A stretch of DNA of 64,000 nucleotides from assembly GCF_900634415.1 (NCBI RefSeq), contig NC_041373.1, positions 14,271,317 to 14,335,316 of the forward strand. Reading direction: 5' to 3'. Positions 41,764 to 55,098 of the stretch are shown here, in pieces. A program made the translations under genes and the position numbers. This DNA is from Cottoperca gobio (taxonomy: Eukaryota > Chordata > Actinopteri > Perciformes > Bovichtidae). How positions within the stretch are numbered: the first letter of the stretch is position 1; each line of letters starts with the position of its first letter. A model generated the notes under the pieces. It searched no databases. It saw nothing but the letters and a program-made list of their open reading frames with translations, and was not told the origin of the DNA.

Positions 41764-42805
41764 GCAGTTTTACATAAAACAATGTATCCCAACTCTCAAC
41801 AACACTGCATGAGATTGCAATTTACAAGATGGTAAATAAGACAAGTAAGTCATGAAATTAATTAAAATATAAAAAGAAAAAAGAAAAGCCAAAAAACCAA
41901 ATGGCACACACACGCGCACATTGCACATTCACTATTTATCTCCTGCTCAAACTACTCTATCAAGCCAGGTTTGTAGAAAAAGACAAAGAAAACATTCATT
42001 CTGCATAGTCACAATGCACTTTGCATTTATATGCAATAGATATTATGTCTGTTTTTTTATGCTCACATTGTAGTGGCTCTGCAAACCTTTGCAGCCTGTC
42101 ATGTCTTTAGTGTCCCATCCTAAAATCTGTGTCTAACGTACAGTATGATTGAATAAGGCCTAAACTGTCTTTCATCCTAAACCCATCAGAAAACCCTCTG
42201 GCCACTTTAACTTTGAACAGTACAAGCCTATTTTTTTTATCTCTCTTGTAATAGTGTAATATAATATGGCAACACATTGTTTCTGTTCCCTTTAAGGTTA
42301 TAACAGCTCATCCACCCTGCACTGCCAGTATTATGCAAGAGGCAGAATAAGATACACTGACAGACTGAGAAGACACAGACAAATGGACAAGTACATACAT
42401 ACAGGACAAACCTACAGCGAGTTTTGCTGAATGTTACCAGTACAGACGTGACTGTAATTACACAAAACCAAGCATCATGACGTAAGAGAGGTCAAACTTG
42501 AACCGGTTGTTTGCATTCCAGGAGGCTAAATCATGACAAGACAATTAAAGACAGTGAAACTGCAGGAGGCCGTCGGGCAGTACAGCAGCTTCTCCTGCAT
42601 CTTTGCTGGACAGTCACAGGGAGACAGGGAGGCTACTCTTTCACAAACGCTTAAAAGGTGTAACTTGAGACTCAGAGCATGAAGGGACTCACGTTAGGGC
42701 AACAAAAGAGAGCATTTGTCCAGCTCCCAGAAGTAGTCTATTGTGTATTCATGTTGAATTGTCTCAGTGTCAGTTTAAAGGTTGGCAGTGTTTCTTTGGC
42801 GCCCC

Positions 42806-45800
42806 CTAGCTGGGAGAGAGGGCAGGACTGTTCTCTGTGCTGATGTGGACCAGGCACTCGCTGGACTTGAGGCTAGCCAGAGATTTGCAGCTCGGGAGGG
42901 AGGCCAAGGACCCACACAAGCCCATCATGGAGGGGGTGTAGTCCTTTTCTGGAGGGGTGGGACAGACATACGAAGGGAGGGTCAACTCAAGCGTGTGTGT
43001 GTGTGTGTGTGTGTGCGTTTACTCACTTATTATCTTACGAGAACACAGTGTGTGTGACTGTGTAAAATGTCACCTGTGCACCAGGCTCCTCCATTATGTC
43101 TCCCCTCAGTCCTCTGGGAGTCTGAATCAAGGCTGATTTCCACTGACAGCAGCTCTGTGCTGGGGAAACTCCTCCTACAGGTCAACGGAAGGACAAATCA
43201 AAGAGTTAACAATACAGTAGTTACAGGAGTTCATTGTTGAATGAAAAGTATTCAAATAAACAGTATATTTCTGTTGTTCTGTTTGTGTTGTTATAGACAT
43301 TTGAAGTTGTTATTAGAGCTGATACGATTAATCGATTACTCGATCGACTCAACAATTATGGGCATGTTAGGAAGTAATGTTTTTCTTTGTTATGTAATGT
43401 AGTAAAGTGAATGTCTTTGGGTGTTGGACTGATTATCGCATTAAAACTACCAATTATATTGGGCATTTTTCAATGACACATCCTTGTCGACATAACAAAA
43501 TATTCTCTTGTATGACGATATAACACAGAGTGCATGTCTGTTTCTCTTTGCAGTTATTCCCACAAAGACATCAGATGCATCATCTATAACCCGAACCTGC
43601 GGAACAGCTTGACGTCGTCTTGGTTGTTGTACGGCTGGAGCGTCGGCCACTGGTTGACCAAAGGGATTGAAAGGTTTTTGGCCAGATGGTTGGAGTCACA
43701 TGGAATCAAGCTTGTCCTGACAAACATGACGATACAATACAATAAATTATTTAAGAATCACTCAAATTCAACACCGTGGCACCTTCAACTAAACCAATAA
43801 CAATGCTTTTTATATGAAATGGTTTTAAGGCTGGACAATGTGGGGGACACTGCCCTCAGTCACTCACAGCTGCTCCTGAAGCTCCAGGACGATGGCCTCC
43901 AGCTCCTTCTTCTCCTGTGTGCTGTGGCTCTGTAGCTCCTCCAGTCTGGCCTTTAGCCTCTTGTTCTCTGTTTCTGTGTTCTTCAGCTGGGACTCACGCA
44001 GGCGCACAAGCTCCTCCAGGTAACCCTGACAACGCACATCCACACTGAGTGAAAGGAAGTATCCATGCTCGGACACTCAAATGAAACATTGTCCATCTGG
44101 GATGCTCAGTGTATTATAGAAGTGATGCATCCCTGATCAACCCTATGCAGTACACACTAAACACTTAACATGCTACATTTAACCAGCTCCCAATTGGGCA
44201 ATAGGCTACGGCTGCTGGTCAGTGGCCCTACGTGTCAAACTATGATGCTCCACGTCTTTAGCGTCAGTTTTGCACGTGCAGGGCTGCCTCTAGTGGCCGT
44301 ATTAATTATGACGGAAGAAAAGTATAAAATATAAAAGGTGACAAATGCAGTAAGGAGGAGGTCGGGGTGGAAGCAAACACAGGACTTTCAGCCACGAGAC
44401 CACTGTTCGTGTCAACGTTGATTTATTTTAAGATACGTTCACTTATAACGCACTTAATTTACGTCACGTATGTAACTTAAGTAACGTAACAAACATACTA
44501 AAATATACAGTTTAAAACCACCAATATCTAAAAAGTATATTGTAAACATGTGGCTTGAAACTAGCTTCTGGCAGACAACCCCAACGCTGATGCACGCACA
44601 AAAGGGGACGACGCCTATACGCCTATTTCCCCAAAGTGTCAAACAATTTCCTTTTCAAACCCAAAAAGATGGCTGCATACCTTTTGAGCATTGACGATCT
44701 TGAACCTCTGCTCCATCTTGCGACACTTTGTGCTCCAGCTTTCCTCGTCAGTGACCAGGGGGATGTAGGGGTGGTCGGGGCCGCTGTCGTCGCTTGTGCT
44801 ACTGTCAACACTTTGTTGATCGTCATCATCACTCAGGTAATCATAGCTGCAACAGAAGCAGCCAAATTATTTACTTTCAAGTGCCCAGCATCAAAAACTT
44901 CTATCTTTCCAAGCAAGCTGTTTAAGGTACGAGAAGATTAAATTCTCTTTTCTGTCAATGAACATACCTTTGTGTGAATTTCAAGTACGGTGTGTAGTCA
45001 ATCACGGCGGAAGATTTCCCATCCAAGGCTTCCCCTTTCAGACAGAAACTAGGGAGGAGAGACCACAAAGACATGTGATAAAAATATACACATACCCATG
45101 TAAAATCATCAGTTCTATGCGTAAAATGTAACAGTATAAAGGTCAAACCTCCTCACCTAAAATCTATGGCTCCGAGACCTATGAGCATCCCTGTCAGGAC
45201 CGTGGCTTCCTCTCTTAACACGATGGCTCCTTCTGCATAGAACCTCCTAAAGGGGAGACACTACAGGTGAATAGGGTAAAACACATATTTAATAGACGTC
45301 ACCATGAAACTTCCCCAGGTGATCTTTTACAATAACACAATTATCTTTTGTATTACAAGTTTTCTGAAACGTTATGTGTTTCATATGCAAATTTAGGAGA
45401 AATCTACAGACGCAAATAGACAAAGTGAAGTGAAATAAAAACCTAAATATGTATTTAGGACGCTTTCTTTCCCCTCGTCTGAAAGAAGACATGTTATGGA
45501 AGCTAAATAGCCCAAAGTCTCAAAATTGACAAGGTGGGAACATGGTTCCAGTCGGGATAGAGACTGTAAAGTTATGTGTGTGTGGCCTCTAACCTGGTCG
45601 TTCTGCTGTCCCTCAGAGCAGTAGCGATGTATTCAGACAGCTTCTTCTCCATCAGTGCGACTCTTATCCAGGCTCGCCCCTGAAGAAGTCCCAAAAGGGT
45701 GAAGAAATTAACCCAATTTCTTACTGTATACTATAACATACACCTATTTTTTACCGCCATATATTAACACTAAGAGTGATTGAAGGAGTTGAATGTAAGA

Positions 45801-46384
45801 TGTTTTCTGTTCCACCTGACTGCGTATCCCTTCAGTTGTGTGTGAAGTGTGTATGGGACTTGCCTTGGCTCGCGAGGTGCTGATGTTCTCCATGCTCTCG
45901 ATGCTGCTGATGCAGCTGTTGGGGACTTTAGCGCAGGACAGACGGACATAGTCCCAGTAACTCCTCTGGCCATCAAACCAGTTGCCGGAGCCTAAAAAGC
46001 AGAGTGCAACATGAATATTGTTCTGTGTTGATATGTTGATAGATGTCGACATATATAATGTCTATTTATTTCAATAAACAGACTGTTGGTGCAGCCAACA
46101 GTATGTATTAGTATGAAAACATGCATCGTCTTATTAAAATTCATTATCAATAACAGTATCAGAACCATTTTAAGATACTTTTTTGCTTTGATGCCAAATT
46201 CCATTTCTTGTTCAGTGTTTTTGGAGTTTCTTTAACATGCAGTCAATCCCAGACAAAACCCTCGTACCTTTGAAACGGTGGCTGAGAATGTGTTCGAGGA
46301 TGGCTGCGAAGTTGATGAACTCCTCAGAGGAATCATCTATGGGCTCCGCTGTGTATTTTTCCAACAGCGTCTTTACAGAAAACC

Positions 46385-46475
<91 letters not shown>

Positions 46476-49400
46476 GTTTTACACAAAGAGGTTGGTTGCC
46501 CGTACTAAAGTCATCAGGGGAATATATTAGTCAGGAAACAGACAGACAGAAAATGTAATGTTGAAAGACATTTGTGAGGCTGTTGTGAATTGTTTAAAAG
46601 CCAAAGAAATGATCACCACCTCCACGTGGATGAAAACACACTGAAAACATAATTAAATACAAACTTTACTCTTTTTAAGCTATTAGGCTGCAGCTATATG
46701 TTTATTTTATTTCAAAGTGGGCTACTTTCTTTTATTCATTTCATTTTTATATTGTATTTTTTATTGTTGTGTATTTTTATATTATATTCATTTGATTTTT
46801 TATTTGATTCAACAAATATGGGGAGGACTCAAATAGACCTGCATAGTTCTGTGTTTAATTCTTTTCAAAGTAAACATGCCAGTGTATTTTGTCCTTCTCT
46901 TTTAAAGAGTTTGGTGTTTTCCTTTGTTTAAACAGGTGAAAATAGCAACACGATCTCAACAGTTTCCTTTATTGTCATTCTGCCATTTCATAAATGCAAC
47001 AAATATAGTATAACTATAAATAACAAACTTATAAGCTGCGTTATCAAATGAATTTTGCGGCTCCAGACAAATCTTATTTGGTGGACGAAGGGGCAAAACG
47101 GCTCTTTTGATAGTAAAGGTTGCCGACCCCTGTCCTAGATCAAACTATAATAACAATAAATCACATAAGTCCATGTAGGAATAATGAATTTAGTGAAAGT
47201 CAATGATAAAAAAAACCTGTAAAAAGGATAAAATCAAAAGCAACTGAATCAGAAGTTAAATACAGACTATGTTTATCCCATATGTTTGTTTGTTGAAGTG
47301 GATTTCTTCCCCGTCACACTGTACTGTCCGTTTCCGGCTGACTCACCAATTTACCGTGAGTAAGAGGTTTATGGAGAGCTTTCAGGAAGCGCCGACAACT
47401 CAGTTTACTTGGAACTGGACAGCTGATGTAATGGATGCCTGCGGCCTGCAGCCTATAAAGTACATTTTGAGTACGATAATAAATCAGCCAAATAACAAAT
47501 AATAATAAACAGCGACTCACAGTGACAACGCTAACAAGCTGATGTTTAGCAGGTATAATAATAACCATGTTCTTCAGCTAAGTGTGTAAGCATGCTACTT
47601 CTTCACTTTTACTAACATTTACTAATCAGCACTTAATATAAAGTACGTGAGGCTGACACTGAGCAGTTTGACTTTGTTGTCTGAGCGATCGACGTTCCCT
47701 ACATGGCGAGCACGGCTAAATATTTAGAATTGCATAATGGACTCTAGTGTAACAATGTACCTGAATAATTAAGGGTTTAATGTCAACCAGCGTGACCTCC
47801 TGCCATATTTATGCTGTTTATTTTACCCAACATTAATCTTTCTGCTGAAATGACCACACCTAAATATTTTTCTGGAGACTAAATAATTCAGCAGGTCTAT
47901 TTGCTGCAAGAACACCTGCCAAATGCTGTTTGTCCAGTGACACGGAGATATGCTGTGGGGTGACACAAAAACAACAGAAAGCCTGGTCGACGTGACCTCT
48001 GCGGTACGTGGAGAAACACTATTTCTCTGGAACCACAGAGTTTAGTGGCCAAATGTGAACAGTTTGAAGTAAAACATATCTGGGCTTTTTACAGTACACA
48101 CACTGTCAGTGTCCAAAAGACAATGCTTTTACTAACACAGACCACTGAGGCAAGTGATTACACTCCCCATTGTTCCAGAGGCAACAATGCCTCATTCAGC
48201 TGCTCTCACTGTGGACAGATACTGGACAATAATTGGCGGACTAGCCTCAAAACGAGCACAATCCCCCGTGTTGTCACTGTATTACAGACAGCAGGGACAT
48301 TACATGACACATGTAAGTCAGCAGAGGTGAGGTCTTGTTCACCTGCACCAGATTACTGAATGTGTGCATGTGTGTGTAATGTTTGTTTAATAGTTCTAAA
48401 TGCAGTATGACCAGAACATAATGTACGACCGGACATGTGTGGATTCCAGTCACATGACTTAGAACAGACCCATGAAACAGATAAGAGTTATTTAATGACT
48501 GAACTTCGCACTTGACTTTAACATCAACTGAAAGCAGACATGAAGCCAGAGTTTAGATATTTACTGTGCTTTTCAATGAATGATTATGGCAACATTACTT
48601 TAAGGTGTCTTACATTGATCATCTTTGTATGAAAAGAAGTTATGTAATCTATATTGTCTGTGTATTTTATTGCCAAATACAGCTGCACTTGTTTTGTTTG
48701 GATAAAAGTCTAGACCACATCCCTCACTACAGTGATCTAATAATTCTGGAAAAGTAAATTATGATTCACAAACTATTTTCTGTGGCCACTCGGGGCAGTG
48801 GAAACAAGCTGTGAAAACAGTAGTGACATGTAACACCTTAAGATGATATTGGCAAACTTGTAAGCAAAAAACTGCGTGTTATTAGCATGATATGTGGGTC
48901 ATGTCCACACAAATAAACATCCTCTGTCCTTTTAGCTCTGACTTCTGAGGGAAATGTCTGGCTGTTTACTAGCTAGTTGCTAACTCTGCTGTCTGGAGCT
49001 GAGCAGGTAGCATATTTGTTTTTAGAGCTAGCATCCTGCTGCAGCAACATTATGAGAGCAGTGAGAGTGAACCAAAACAGTAAAGTTGCAGGACGGGAAA
49101 TAAAAACAATAAGCTGAAAGACACTAAAATGCTCCGTAGAGCTGAGAGGAACTTCAAAGTCTCCATGCAAGTGACCCCTTTTACATAACTCATAGTCCTT
49201 TGATCCATTATCATAAAAACAATATTGATTATAGCAGCTTTAAATGTGGTACTAATGACATTTTGGGTGTTTACATTTTAAAACGGAACCAACTCCAGAC
49301 AGCATCTCTGGATCTGACAGATGTTTAATCTTTCTCAAAGTCTCCTTCAGTAAGTTAGAGAATAAATGCATGTAATTATAGTTTGTGTATGTCTTTAGAT

Positions 49401-50069
49401 GTACGCTGTGTGTTTAATAGCATGCATATGTTTATGTATATATGTGTTTAAGCTCTGGCAAAGGCCTTTTAAGTGCAAACCTTCATCCAAAACCCCCACA
49501 TGGTCCAATCAGGACTTAATACACAGGCCTTACTGCCTCCCTGCCCTGAGTCCCTGGGGTGCCAGTTAGTCCTTGCCCCAAGAAGGTTGTGGTCATAGCA
49601 ACCACGCCATCATCAGGGAGAAAATAAATCGCACGGACAAAGATGACACTGCTAAACTCACGCAGAGAGCCAAGTCTGTCTATGGATTGTCTGATATATA
49701 TAAAAAAAGAAAGGTCATTAATGCAAACTCAGGCTTCTAGTTCGCACAGGCCCACTGTCAGTACATAGTTCATTAAAGGGACTTATTATGAGGATGACGT
49801 AAGCATACATGTCAGAATATGTGCATATATTATTTATGATAAGAATCACCAGAAAATATAACCATATGACCACTTATGATATATGCAACATTTAGCCTGT
49901 TAATTCCCTCACTCATATCAGGCACTTAAACGCAAACATAGTCTCCTTTACAGCAAACTGACCTGCAGACGGTGATGAGGTTTTTTCGCTCCACCGCCAC
50001 GTTCCTAAACGACGCTTTTTTCGAGACATCTCCCATGGCCATCGCTGCCTGCAAACAGCCGGGCTCCAT
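42806..50069 (-). CDS. rundc3a: RUNDC3A, RUN-domain Rap/Rab effector (RPIP8)
   Basis: Eleven coding exons: 49963-50069, 46268-46383, 45864-45991, 45594-45679, 45157-45246, 44968-45048, 44681-44846, 43868-44025, 43597-43716, 43074-43174, 42806-42948; 1296 nt, 431 residues. The family member RPIP8 is a neuron-enriched effector that interacts with Rap2A. The start MEPGCLQAAMAMG aligns residue for residue with the human start, although an upstream in-frame ATG exists. The N-terminal half is the RUN domain (RNVAVERKNLITVC, RFSVKTLLEKYTAEPIDDSS, FWDY-like SYWDYVRLSCAKVP, TGMLIGLGAIDFSFCLKGEA). A Ser/Asp linker and a coiled coil follow (GYLEELVRLRESQLKNTETE onward). The conserved tail reads MMGLCGSLASLPSCKSLASL and ends ENSPALSPS. 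The intron after exon 3 has a GC donor (AAG|GCAAGT). The acceptor of exon 2 is preceded by a long CT microsatellite on the coding strand. Confidence 0.96.
43316..43360. repeat. Fragment of TAATCGATTA-type MITE
   Basis: GAGCTGATACGATTAATCGATTACTCGATC is characteristic of the end of a common fish MITE. It lies within a rundc3a intron. Confidence 0.45.
46386..46474. repeat. (GA)n microsatellite abutting a splice acceptor
   Basis: About 44 perfect GA units on the plus strand. On the rundc3a strand this is an 89-nt CT run ending directly at the exon-2 acceptor, CTCTCTCTAG|G. Confidence 0.97.
47040..47132. mobile_element. Truncated hAT-Charlie-like element end
   Basis: The segment ends AGGTTGCCGACCCCTG, the complement of the hAT terminus CAGGGGTCGGCAACCT. 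It is preceded by GCGGCTCCAGACAAAT and GGCAAAACGGCTCTTTTGAT, typical subterminal sequence. No opposite terminus was found in rundc3a intron 1, so it is a fragment. Confidence 0.65.
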
Positions 50070-50375
50070 CCAGGAGGAGGAAGCCCTGAAATCAAAGGAC
50101 CCCTCCCTGTCGGCCACCGACCCTACTCATTCACTCCTGGCCGGAGAGGATGCTGCTGCCTGCCCGCAGCAGAGCCGCTGACAGCCGGCAGCTGTGCTTC
50201 GTCTTAGGGCGGAGGATACACAGCCTGAGACATCAGATACACCGGAACATGCAGTGTGTTGTTTATTATTACTCTTATACACAGAAGACTGGATCACATC
50301 TGCTGTTCGCTCTTTCTCGCCCCGCCTACTTATTTGACTTCATCATGACGTCACGGGATCAGCTCGAATCATGCA

Positions 50376-50998
50376 GACTGAACATGGTGAATACAAATAA
50401 ATAAATAAAAGACTGAACATGGTGAATACAAATAAATAAATAAAAGACTGAACATGGTGAATACAAATAAATAAATAAAAGACTGAACATGGTGAATACA
50501 AATAAATAAATAAAAGACTGAACATGGTGAATACAAATAAATAAATAAAAGACTGAACATGGTGAATACAAATAAATAAATAAAAGACTGAACATGGTGA
50601 ATACAAATAAATAAATAAAAGACTGAACATGGTGAATACAAATAAATAAATAAAAGACTGAACATGGTGAATACAAATAAATAAATAAAAGACTGAACAT
50701 GGTGAATACAAATAAATAAATAAAAGACTGAACATGGTGAATACAAATAAATAAATAAAAGACTGAACATGGTGAATACAAATAAATAAATAAAAGACTG
50801 AACATGGTGAATACAAATAAATAAATAAAAGACTGAACATGGTGAATACAAATAAATAAATAAAAGACTGAACATGGTGAATAATAATAAAAGAATGAAC
50901 ATGGTGAATAAAAAAATAATAAAAGACTGAACATGGTGAATACAAATAAATAAATAAAAGACTGAACATGGTGAATAAAAAAATTAATAAAAGACTGA
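50376..50998. repeat. 35-bp minisatellite
   Basis: The unit begins GACTGAACATGGTGAATACA and continues with (AATA)n-like sequence to 35 bp. Fifteen head-to-tail starts fall exactly 35 bp apart, from 50376 to 50866, with essentially no variation. About four shortened or altered units follow to about 50998. There is no unique spacer between units. Confidence 0.96.
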
Positions 50999-51304
50999 AT
51001 GAATATATTCTTTCAAATGAAAGAATATATTTATGTGAAATCTAATAATAATATCAAAATTGAGTGTAAGAAAATTGTACATTTTGAACCTGATAAATAG
51101 TCTATAACATTGAATTTATTGTAAAATTCTTGATTATTGGCTAAAAGAAATGTCTTCGGTTACATTAATGTCAAATAACAAAAGTTACCCCCAAATTTAG
51201 CTGGATTTCTATGTAAATTTAAAGAATATATTAAGACTCTCAAACTTATAAACACTAAAATATAAAAAATAAAAATAAAACTCACAAACTGTACGGTGAA
51301 GAAT

Positions 51305-51307
<3 letters not shown>

Positions 51308-51374
<67 letters not shown>
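51308..51374. repeat. (AT)n microsatellite
   Basis: About 33 perfect AT units in intergenic DNA. Confidence 0.97.
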
Positions 51375-51379
<5 letters not shown>

Positions 51380-52741
51380 TTCTTATTATAATTTTATATT
51401 ACTTAAGTTTATTTATCCCAATTCTGTTTTAATTTGTTTTATTTTATTTTATTTAAATCCCTATTATTGTCGAATATGAAATGACTATCATGTCTTTTAG
51501 GTTTCCTTTTTCTTTCAAACCCATATAGCTTGAATAAAGAGTTGGAACAAGGTGATACAGTACATATAATACTGTCAGTGTGGCAATAGATGTGTTATTA
51601 TTATATTTAAAGTAAAAGTATATGTCATGTTACAGAGGTAAATGATGTGCACTGTGTTGCAGAATATACACATGCTGCTTTTATATAATGATAATGATAT
51701 ATATAAGTGTTTCCTAGCATATACAGCCTTTTTGTATTGTATATCATATATATATAAGTTAATAGGTGCTGTATTGTCATGGTGTAAATGGTGCCTTGCA
51801 TATATTGCACTACTTTTTTATTATGTTTTTCAATATATTTCAATATACGCTTTCTCTTCAAAGGGCAATGCATCTATAATTATTTAAACATCATGTGTAT
51901 CAGTCCATCAAATACCTTTTTTTATACTTGTAAGCATTGCGATTATATGTTGTGACTGAAAGCTGAATTTATTGTTCAAGAGCAGCCTCTGAAAATGGGT
52001 TTACAGTACAATGAGAGTGATATCATCACCTCCAGCGGCAGCACAGTCATCATGCTGGATCATTTCCTCCTTCTGTAATTTCCGATCAGCCTCCCTTATT
52101 TTTCCTCCTCCTACTACCAGAAGAGGTGGTCTTGTATCTGGAGAATAATTGAACTGTAAAGTGTCATCAAATGGTGGTACTTAGCTCCCCAACCTTTCCT
52201 CTCTAATGAACTGGCAGCTGGTTGTCACCATACGTCGCTGGGTGGGGTTCTTTTTGTCCTGGTGGAGGGGCAATCACTCATGCATATCTGTGCCTGGTGC
52301 TCCATATGTTTGGATGCTTCATATTCCTGTTTTGACACCAGAGCTGGGAAATATTCAACTATAGTCTGTAATCTAAAATGAGAATCAGAAGTTAACATCT
52401 GTAATATGCAGAGACAACAACACGTTTCCCTGAACAGAAATCATTCATATTTAAAATGTGATTTTATTTGTCGAGCTTGAAACAGGAGACAACGTTCTTT
52501 GTTTGCAATGTCCCGCTGTATATAAGAACTTATGTTCATGTCTGAACGTTTCATAACTAAAATAATTGGTGTCTTATAAATCCATGTGGGCTTGACGCTT
52601 GCTATGCTCATGATAATAACATAACAACTAATCTCGTGCCTTTCAGTATCACAATAACAATCTATTAAATGTCCCAAATAAACAAAGATAAGCAAGTTGT
52701 GTTCTTTCCTCGCTACCCTTCCTGCGTGTTTATGTTCACAG

Positions 52742-52748
<7 letters not shown>

Positions 52749-52828
<80 letters not shown>
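52749..52828. repeat. (CA)n microsatellite
   Basis: About 40 perfect CA units. They create spurious Thr-His and Cys-Val open frames on the two strands. Confidence 0.97.
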
Positions 52829-52832
<4 letters not shown>

Positions 52833-54268
52833 GCTTGATAATTCCTTATGACAAAAAACCAGTGAGGACATTTTAACTTGCAATGTTTTCATTTTTGCAA
52901 CAGGGGGCAGAACTTTATCTAGGTATCTTCCCTAATCACTAAACGGAGCAGTCTGTTGCACTTCAATGCGTTTGGGGAATCATTAGAGACAGATAAAATC
53001 ACTTATGCAATACAAATATGTACGTCATGGTTTCCAGTAGTAATATACGGTACATGTTACGTAAACAAGCCTCCAGTAATGCTAAAGAATCTGTTGTACA
53101 CAATGTTGGTCTCAAATTGTAAAGACAGAAAGAAAGCCTTCAGGTTTTCTGCTCCAGTCTGCAAGAGGAAATTAAAACGATGAATCCGATATCTTTGGCA
53201 GAAGTCAAGACCATTGTAAACTCTATGATACATGAAGGTTAAGTGTAATTTTGTGTTGGGGATTCAGTTTTGCATTTCAGATAGACATAGGACACTGTGT
53301 ACTGTACTACCAGTCGTAGATGTGTGCATTGACTTAAGTTCTGCCCTTTTCACACATAGAGCTAAACAAGTAGAAAGTAAATCACTCCTCTTCAGTTTAG
53401 TTCAGTTTACTTTAATTCACTTCTTTAAAAACTCTTAAACATTTATCAAATGATCGGTTATCTTACACTGTACATTTCTCTCTATTTCTGGACACAATCC
53501 AAACTTTTTTACAGGTTCAGTTTCCTGTGTGTTTACCTTGTGCTGCACGTTTTGTCACTCATGCTCGAGCTCCCGCTCCAAGTGGAGGCTTGAGGGGAGA
53601 GTGTGAAATTCTGGACGGTGTTGTGAAGATGATCGAGGCAGAGGTTACACGGAGGAAGGGGTTGGGGTATGGCCTGCGAGGGGCAGAAGGTTTGTGCATC
53701 AGCCCTCAGTGTCCGGTCAGACTGATGAATAGGGCTGTATAGACAACATCGACAACAACTAAGGTGCAGAGAGACATTACCTAGACATGCTGTCTGGACA
53801 CGACTGACTGTTAAATAATTAAATAGAGTGCTGCAGGAATAAGTCTTAAAACACGGAAATTAGTTAGTATTCAATGTTTTTTTGTTTTTAGTTTTTGGTT
53901 TGTTGCCTGAAATAAGGTCTGTGGTTAACACAAGCTTAAGAGAATTTAGCGTTTGACAAAGTCTGTCATTTGTGTTCATTTGTGAAGTTTATATTGCTGG
54001 ACAAAACGTGTCAAAAACCTTTCTTTGCCACAAAACTTTTCTTCAAAAATCTAAAATCCAATGGAAGAATCCTATTGTTTTTTGTTTGAACCTGTGTGAT
54101 GTTAACTTTCAAATTGGCCTATACAAATACTTCATCCCTGCAGCAGTCTATGTGGACAGTTATGCTTCATCCATCATATATGCATGGTTGCTATGTATGG
54201 AGGTCAACATTTAGAAAAGGGAGGATTGCTACAGCAGATTCATAGACAGTGGACGCTCAGACACAAAT

Positions 54269-54299
<31 letters not shown>

Positions 54300-55098
54300 C
54301 ACAAACACGTAAGTGCAGTTTGAACTGGGGTCAGCCAGTCTGGCCTGGAATATCCAGCACAGGAAAGATGTGAAGAGGGAGTCAAATCACGAAGAAGTCT
54401 TCCTGTTTAAACATCTAGATCCAGCCTTTTCTAAATTCTCTGTGGCGTCACATTTTCACAGATTATTCAGCTTCATTTATCGGTTAAAAGCATATAAATA
54501 ATTACATTCAATTCATGTACACTGATAAACAGATCCACAACAAGTCTATCGGTTATGCATGACAAACACAATCCTGATTTGGTACGTCATAAAGATTAAA
54601 GGCCTTCAATATCATTTTGTAAAATAAAAATATGTTTGTGTTTCTTATTACATCGACATCTAGTATAAAACAAAACAGAGAACCACACACTGTGAAATAA
54701 ATTACAAGCTCTGCTTAGTTTTTTGAAACATTTGTCATGGAATTGTAGATGTCCATTTTTCTGAACACAGGACTCCTCGTGCATGTTGGCTTAAAAGTTG
54801 AGACTGGGGGCGACCTGGCGACCCATGTACCTACGCTCAGTCCTAACTGCAGCGGCCCTTTGCTGCAAGTTGTCCCCTCTCTCCCTTTTTTCCTGTCTAC
54901 CTTCAGCTGTGCAAACGAGGGCCGGAAAAAGAAATCTCCAACGCAAGTAAACCCTTGAAATGTCTGGTAGATCCTCAATCTTACAAATCAACATAGAGGT
55001 TTGTAAAGATGACCACTCTAGTCAAGTGAAATCAAAAAAATCAACCCTGTCATCTGCCTTGAGTCAAATACTTAATTTATGCTCATCTGTCAAAACAA

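Larger units (their letters stand above)
50070..55098. other. Spacer between rundc3a 5' end and the PTH receptor 3' end
   Basis: It holds the rundc3a promoter side, a 35-bp minisatellite, an AT microsatellite, a long CA microsatellite and otherwise A/T-rich sequence. The part nearest 55098 is expected to be 3' UTR of the receptor, but I could not place its polyadenylation signal. No further gene is supported. Confidence 0.55.

Noticed and set aside
42799..42815. Third CTCF-like motif at the rundc3a stop codon
   Set aside because: GCGCCCCCTAGCTGG has an extra base within the core relative to the consensus and overlaps conserved coding sequence.
50343..50969. Long minus-strand open frames with a 35-residue repeated peptide
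   Set aside because: They are the same 35-bp minisatellite read in three frames. All three frames are open simply because the unit lacks stops on that strand, and there is no splice or promoter support.
50376..50998. Regular direct repeats resembling a CRISPR array
   Set aside because: Units are contiguous with no unique spacers and the context is vertebrate nuclear DNA.
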